Shown one piece after another: positions 59,875 to 64,000 of a DNA stretch of 64,000 nt (position 1 is the stretch's first letter; the number at the start of each line of letters is the position of its first letter). The stretch lies in NCBI GenBank assembly GCA_963765545.1, contig CAVXWW010000008.1, positions 434,001 to 498,000 on the forward strand, written 5' to 3'. This stretch comes from JARRPM01 sp963765545 (GTDB taxonomy: Bacteria > Pseudomonadota > Gammaproteobacteria > Pseudomonadales > Halieaceae). The translations under genes were made by a program, and so were the position numbers. Under the pieces are notes generated by a model, which was not told the DNA's origin, searched no databases, and was given only the letters and a program-made list of their open reading frames with translations.

Positions 59875-60786
59875 TCAGTCCAGTGTTGCAAGCCAGTCGG
59901 TCAGATGCTTCATGAAGCGGCGATAGTCTGCATGGGGCCCCTCGGAACAGGCGAAGCCGTGCTGGGCACTGGCATAGTGGGCGTAGTTTACCGGCACGCC
60001 CTGTTCCTGCAGTGCCTCTGCATAGGCCTTGCCCTCGTCTCGCAGGGGATCTTTCTCCGCGGTCACCAGCAGGGTCGGTGGCAGTGAGGCGAGTTCCGCT
60101 GAGCGCAGCGGGAAGGCCCGCTTTGCCGCCGGCGCCTGGGCCGATAAGTCACCGAGATAGGAGTCCCAGAACCATATGGTTATGCCCGCAGTAAGAGCCT
60201 GGCCCTTTGCCCTTTCCACATACGAATTGAAGCCCGCGCTGTAGTGGTCAGTAGCCGGGTAGATCAGTACTTCGCCGGCGACCTTTTGCCGACTGCTGGA
60301 ATCAAGCTCCAGGCAGGTGCAGGTCGCGAGGTTGCCCCCGGCGCTGTCACCGGCGATCACCAGTCGTTGGTTGTTGCAGCCCAGCTGCGCTGCATGTTGC
60401 GCGATCCAGCGGGTCGCCGCCTGGCAATCATCGGGTGCGGCGGGAAAGGGGTGCTCCGGTGCGAGCCGGTAGTCCAGGGCCAGTACCGAGCAGCCGCTCG
60501 CCTCACTCAGGTTCTGGCAAAACGGATGGTGGGTCTCCAGGTCGCCTATAACCCAGCCACCGCCGTGAATGAAGATAATCAGGGGTTTGGCAGAGCCCAG
60601 TGCATTGTTGTACAGCCTCCCGGTGATACAGGTATCACCCACCGGAATTTCCAGATTGGTAAAGGGGCCGGGATAGGTATGACCTCGCCAGGCCCAGGCA
60701 TTGCTGACCCGGTAGTAGGTGCGGGTAAGCCATACCTTTATAGCCTGCGGCAAACCTGCCAGCCAGGTGATCAGGGTGTGTAGCAT
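59875..60786 (-). CDS. Alpha/beta hydrolase of the hormone-sensitive lipase family
   Basis: A 303-residue esterase. It shows the oxyanion-hole motif HGGGWVIGDLETH, the nucleophile motif GDSAGGN, and later KDPLRDEGKAYAEAL (Asp) and HYASAQHGF (His), the full triad of the HSL group. No signal peptide is seen, so it acts in the cytoplasm. It starts 2 bases after the AraC gene on the same strand and is divergent from a Baeyer-Villiger monooxygenase, which makes esters that such an enzyme could hydrolyse. Confidence 0.92.
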   Translation of the reverse strand: MLHTLITWLAGLPQAIKVWLTRTYYRVSNAWAWRGHTYPGPFTNLEIPVGDTCITGRLYNNALGSAKPLIIFIHGGGWVIGDLETHHPFCQNLSEASGCSVLALDYRLAPEHPFPAAPDDCQAATRWIAQHAAQLGCNNQRLVIAGDSAGGNLATCTCLELDSSSRQKVAGEVLIYPATDHYSAGFNSYVERAKGQALTAGITIWFWDSYLGDLSAQAPAAKRAFPLRSAELASLPPTLLVTAEKDPLRDEGKAYAEALQEQGVPVNYAHYASAQHGFACSEGPHADYRRFMKHLTDWLATLD

Positions 60787-60788
60787 GC

Positions 60789-61811
60789 TTATTGGTTCTC
60801 CTGCCGGTACTGGCGCGGCGGGCTGCCGTGCCAGCGCTTGAAGGCGTAGGTAAAGTTGCCCGGGCTACTGTAACCCAGCATGGCCGCGATTTCTTCCACT
60901 GGCAGTTTGCTGGTGGCGAGGTACTCCCGGGCCAGTTCATAGCGCACGTCGGCCAGAATCTGCTGGTAGCTGCTGCCTTCATCGCCCAGTCTGCGGCGCA
61001 GCGTGCGGCTGGTCATGTGCAGCTTTTCAGCAACGTAATCGATGTCGGGGAAGTATCCGGGCCTCGCCACGATCAGTTGCCTTACCTGCTCGATGAAGCC
61101 ACTGCTCTGGCTCATCCGGGCCAGTAACAGCTGACATTGTTGCTGGCAGATAGCGGAGGTATCTGCATCCTGCAGGGGCATGGGTGTGTCGAGGACGGAC
61201 GCATCCACCCAAATTTCCGAGCGCCTTGCATTAAAGCTGACCGGGCAGCCAAAGAAAGCTTCATAGGCCTTTTTCCGGCCCTGCTCGTCGTGCATTAATG
61301 TAAGTGCAACTGGGCTGATAGGGGGGAACTGGTCCGGGTCGAGACTGGACAGCGCCGCGGCAATATCGCGATCCACATAGAAGGTCAGCAGGTCATCGGG
61401 GATATTGACCAGTTTTGAAAACTGCAGGATGCCGGCGGTGGCAGTTTCCCTGAAGCCAATGCGAAACAGGGTGAATGACAGTGGGCCGTAATTGCCGACG
61501 ACCGTGAGTGCATGGCGCAGGTTGGGGGAACTCAGGAAGGCGTACCCGAACAGGCCATAGGTCTGCACATGATAAGCGCCACCCAGTTTAAGCCCTAGCA
61601 GCGGGTCGCCGCTCAGTTGCAGCAGGTTGCGGTGAAAGCGAAACTCCTGGCCCAGGCTGAAATCCTGTGGCGGAGTGGTCGAATACAGATCTTCGGGATC
61701 AATACCGGTACCTGCGAGGCATTCGCCGGCGTCATAGCCCAGGGCCTCCATGGCCTTGAGGGCCGGGGGCAGGGCCTTGATATGATGAGCGACATTCAAG
61801 CTGGCAGCCAT
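60789..61811 (-). CDS. AraC family transcriptional regulator (arabinose-binding-type N-terminus)
   Basis: A 340-residue regulator. The N-terminal part (about 20-205) is the domain found in OruR/QrsA-like regulators (for example GLFGYAFLSSPNLRHAL); the C-terminal HTH (about 235-335) has IDYVAEKLHMTSRTLRRRLGDEGSSYQQIL and LPVEEIAAMLGYSSPGNFTYAFKRWHGSPPRQY. It is cotranscribed with the esterase gene and divergent from the monooxygenase gene, so it probably controls both. Confidence 0.9.
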   Translation of the reverse strand: MAASLNVAHHIKALPPALKAMEALGYDAGECLAGTGIDPEDLYSTTPPQDFSLGQEFRFHRNLLQLSGDPLLGLKLGGAYHVQTYGLFGYAFLSSPNLRHALTVVGNYGPLSFTLFRIGFRETATAGILQFSKLVNIPDDLLTFYVDRDIAAALSSLDPDQFPPISPVALTLMHDEQGRKKAYEAFFGCPVSFNARRSEIWVDASVLDTPMPLQDADTSAICQQQCQLLLARMSQSSGFIEQVRQLIVARPGYFPDIDYVAEKLHMTSRTLRRRLGDEGSSYQQILADVRYELAREYLATSKLPVEEIAAMLGYSSPGNFTYAFKRWHGSPPRQYRQENQ

Positions 61812-61935
61812 GCGTCTATACTAGCGGCTTCTGTCCGAATTTCATAAGTTTTTGTCCTGCGCAAATATTCGCCAGTAACGTCCCCTCGCCTATAGTGGCC
61901 TCATTGAAAATCCCGAGGCGGAGGCACAGAGCACA

Positions 61936-63456
61936 ATGGCAAATAATAGCGTCAAGAATCCTTCAGTGGCAGTTATCGGTGCCGGCATGACCGGCATCCT
62001 TATGGCCCTGAGATTGCGTGAAGCGGGCATAGACGACATTACTATCCTCGAAAAGGCCGACAAGGTTGGCGGGACCTGGCGGGAGAATACCTACCCGGGT
62101 GTCGCCTGTGATGTCCCGGCCCACATGTATACCTATTCCTTCAGGGGCAATCCGGAGTGGGAACATCGCTTTGCCCATGGCAACGAGATCCAGGACTACA
62201 TGGAAACGGTGGCCCGGGAGTATGGGGTCACCGATACGGTTCGCTTCAATGAGTCGCTGGACGAGTGTCACTACCGGGATGGCAAGTGGCACCTGACCAC
62301 CAGCCTTGGCAATTCACTGGTGGTGGATTTCGTGGTCGCCGCCACGGGTATTCTTCACCACCCGGCCTATCCGGATATCCCGGGGCTGGATTCCTATCGC
62401 GGCGATATGTTCCATACGGCGCGCTGGAATCACGATGTCAGCCTGGAAGGCAAGCGGGTTGGCATTATCGGAACGGGTTCGACCGCTACCCAGGTGATAT
62501 CCACCATAGCCAGCACCGCCAGTCACCTGACCGTATTCCAGCGCACTCCCCAGTGGGTGTGCAGTGTGCCGGACAAGGCTTACTCCGAACAGGACAAGGC
62601 CAAATTGCGTGGCAACCAGAAACTGATGACAACGTTGTCAGAGCGCTATGCTTTCCTGTTCCGTCATATATTCACAGCCGCAGTCACGGGTAACAAGCTG
62701 GCCCACGCATTCGTCAACTGGGCCACCCGGCGCAACCTGCGCAAAAGCGTGCGCGACCCTGAATTGCGCGCCAAGCTCACGCCGGATTACAAGGTAGGCT
62801 GCAAGCGACTGATTTTCAGCTCGACCTTTTACCGGGAGATACAGCGCGACACTGTGTCACTGGAAACGACGGCCATTGAACGTATTTCCGAGCGCGGTGT
62901 GGTGACCAAAGACGGTACTGAGCACGAGCTGGACGTGCTGATTCTTGCCACCGGTTTTAATCCCTTTAACTTCATGCGCCCTATGAACCTCACTGGTCGG
63001 GATGGACTGTCCATCGACAAGGCCTGGGAAAAGAAAGTGCAGGCTTACCGTTCGGTCTGTTTGCCTGGCTTCCCCAATTTCTTCCTGATGCTGGGACCCA
63101 ATACACCCATCGGTAACTACTCAGTCATTGCCATGAGTGAGGTCCAGACAAACTATGTGCTGAAACTTATTGACCACTGGCGCCGGGGTAGGCTGGGAAG
63201 CATTGAGGCCACCGAGGAAGCCAAGGTGCGTTACAACGACTATATCAAGGCCGGCATGGGTAAGACCGTGTGGGTGGGAGGGTGTCAGAGCTGGTACCTC
63301 GATGCGGATGGTGACCCGGCCATGTGGCCCTACTCATGGGATCAGTGGGTAAAGGAGTTGGAAGAGCCCCTATTGGACGATTTTTTGGAGAGCACACCCG
63401 CGCGGAAGGCGCCAGCGGAAGTTGAGCCGCTATCGCCTGCAAAAAAAGCTGCCTGA
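61936..63456 (+). CDS. Flavin-containing monooxygenase, probable Baeyer-Villiger type
   Basis: A 506-residue flavoprotein. It has the FAD motif IGAGMTGILMALRL, the sequence EKADKVGGTWRENTYPGVACD, the NADPH motif GIIGTGSTATQVI and YRGDMFHTARW, which corresponds to the Baeyer-Villiger fingerprint. It should insert oxygen into a ketone to form an ester or lactone. It is divergent from an AraC-esterase pair. The C-terminus carries a short Ala/Lys-rich tail. The substrate cannot be read from sequence. Confidence 0.9.
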   Translation: MANNSVKNPSVAVIGAGMTGILMALRLREAGIDDITILEKADKVGGTWRENTYPGVACDVPAHMYTYSFRGNPEWEHRFAHGNEIQDYMETVAREYGVTDTVRFNESLDECHYRDGKWHLTTSLGNSLVVDFVVAATGILHHPAYPDIPGLDSYRGDMFHTARWNHDVSLEGKRVGIIGTGSTATQVISTIASTASHLTVFQRTPQWVCSVPDKAYSEQDKAKLRGNQKLMTTLSERYAFLFRHIFTAAVTGNKLAHAFVNWATRRNLRKSVRDPELRAKLTPDYKVGCKRLIFSSTFYREIQRDTVSLETTAIERISERGVVTKDGTEHELDVLILATGFNPFNFMRPMNLTGRDGLSIDKAWEKKVQAYRSVCLPGFPNFFLMLGPNTPIGNYSVIAMSEVQTNYVLKLIDHWRRGRLGSIEATEEAKVRYNDYIKAGMGKTVWVGGCQSWYLDADGDPAMWPYSWDQWVKELEEPLLDDFLESTPARKAPAEVEPLSPAKKAA

Positions 63457-63498
63457 ACCCCATGCCTGCTCCGCAGCCCTTGCCGTAGCGTCGACAGT

Positions 63499-63571
63499 CT
63501 GGTTTTTCAATGCTCCAGTGGAGTATATTAGCTTGTCCGGCAGCGCCCTTATTGGGCGGGCCGAAAACCAG
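63499..63571. other. Candidate structured element: three-way junction fold in the intergenic region
   Basis: An outer stem CTGGTTTT/AAAACCAG (63499-63506 with 63564-63571) encloses two inner hairpins: CTCC/GGAG around 63513-63523, and a longer one, CGGC-AG-CGCCC, loop TTATT, GGGCG-G-GCCG (63538-63563). The outer stem and the long inner hairpin abut at 63563/63564, so they could stack. It lies between the monooxygenase stop and the transglutaminase start, with no T-run, so it is not a simple terminator. Confidence 0.45.
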
Positions 63572-63604
63572 ATTTCTTGTGAATTACGTTAGCCGGGATC
63601 TTCC

Positions 63605-64000
63605 ATGTGGTTATATGCGTCTTGCTCTCTTGAATTTAATGTTCCGGTTGCCAGCCCTTTCCTGCTTATGCTTCGCCCTCGAAGTGGGCACCAACAGTGG
63701 GTAGCTCGTGAGCAGTATGAGCTGTCACCCGGCGTTACGGCGTTCGAATTTACCGATCCGTTCGGGAATTTGTGTCAACGGCTGGTGGCGCCAGCCGGCC
63801 CGTTTTTTGTCCACACATCGGTAAATATCGAATGTGCCGAAGCCTTCGATATTGCTCCCGGGGCGCCTTTTGTTGAGGTGCAAAATCTACCTGAGGAGAC
63901 CCTGCCGTTTCTTCTGCCAAGTCGATTTTGCGAGTCTGACCATTTCACCCAGTTAGCGCAATCGCTTGTTGTGGGGCGCGCCTCCGGGTATGACCAGTGC
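63605..64000 (+). CDS. Transglutaminase-like family protein, N-terminal part (runs off the window)
   Basis: An open frame of 132 codons from the ATG at 63605 to the window end. The product opens with SLEFNVPVASPFLLMLRPRSG and continues WVAREQYELSPGVTAFEFTDPFGNLCQRLVAP and FLLPSRFCESD, the pattern of the bacterial transglutaminase-like N-terminal region. The catalytic Cys domain lies beyond the window, so activity cannot be checked. Such proteins may act as cysteine proteases or transglutaminases. A shorter frame beginning at 63615 is a shadow of it. Confidence 0.8.
   Translation, partial: MWLYASCSLEFNVPVASPFLLMLRPRSGHQQWVAREQYELSPGVTAFEFTDPFGNLCQRLVAPAGPFFVHTSVNIECAEAFDIAPGAPFVEVQNLPEETLPFLLPSRFCESDHFTQLAQSLVVGRASGYDQC

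Noticed and set aside
63615..63704. Short hydrophobic plus-strand frame at the right end
   Set aside because: The overlapping frame from 63605 encodes a recognisable transglutaminase-like N-terminus, so this is a shadow.
1..64000. Search for insertion sequences, integrases, phage genes, tRNA or rRNA
   Set aside because: No transposase or integrase motif and no tRNA-like fold was seen; the AT-rich patch has no flanking repeats that I could find.

Overview
This window is a chromosomal stretch of a GC-rich, probably marine, gammaproteobacterium. The evidence is the TonB2-type gene order at the left end, an exosortase H locus, an AlgP-like lysine-rich protein, an Entner-Doudoroff style zwf-pgl pair, and many acyl-CoA, Rieske and Baeyer-Villiger catabolic genes. 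Together these recall the Halieaceae/OM60 group; that placement is inference from gene content. I saw no rRNA or tRNA gene, CRISPR array, insertion sequence, integrase or phage gene.

Layout. 1-3250: 3' end of a TonB2-type energy-transduction operon (ExbB, ExbB, ExbD, TonB, TPR protein) closed by a strong terminator. 3277-9030: cold-shock protein, glk-pyk, a glycerophosphodiesterase, an orphan amino-acid binding protein and a VOC protein. 9046-16600: DUF3012 lipoprotein, orphan ExbD, coniferyl-aldehyde-type dehydrogenase, MscS channel, a META lipoprotein and a DEAD-box helicase. 16660-22860: MFS transporter, SDR, cupin, HIT protein, D-2-hydroxyacid dehydrogenase, DUF4136 lipoprotein and a LysR regulator with a textbook operator.

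22849-29351: an AraC regulator divergent from a valine-degradation operon (isobutyryl-CoA dehydrogenase, enoyl-CoA hydratase, HIBYL-CoA hydrolase, 3-hydroxyisobutyrate dehydrogenase). Its first gene is a CoA-acylating aldehyde dehydrogenase instead of the usual MmsA. 30298-36185: minus-strand locus of GldA-like ATPase, fused GldF-GldG permease, DUF4340 protein, exosortase H and its partner membrane protein. 36268-41160: TSUP permease, glutathione reductase, DUF481 protein, DAHP synthase and a zinc-ribbon protein.

41161-43230: an AT-richer patch with a broken cytochrome c gene, then the AlgP/histone-H1-like repeat protein. 43219-45879: a subtilisin-type lipoprotein. 45944-51765: a TetR-controlled catabolic block (quinone oxidoreductase; Rieske oxygenase, SDR, acetoacetate-decarboxylase-like protein, iron alcohol dehydrogenase). 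51810-55337: a Pat-like acyl-CoA ligase/acetyltransferase divergent from a histone-deacetylase-family protein, a possible acylation/deacylation pair. 55417-59856: MAPEG protein, EamA transporter, SEC-C/2OG oxygenase, pgl-zwf. 59875-63456: esterase and AraC regulator divergent from a Baeyer-Villiger monooxygenase. 63605-64000: 5' end of a transglutaminase-like gene, preceded by a structured intergenic element.

The genes suggest a heterotroph that takes up substrates through TonB-dependent receptors, degrades branched-chain amino acids and ketone or terpenoid/steroid-like compounds to CoA esters, and feeds sugars through glucokinase and the G6P dehydrogenase branch.
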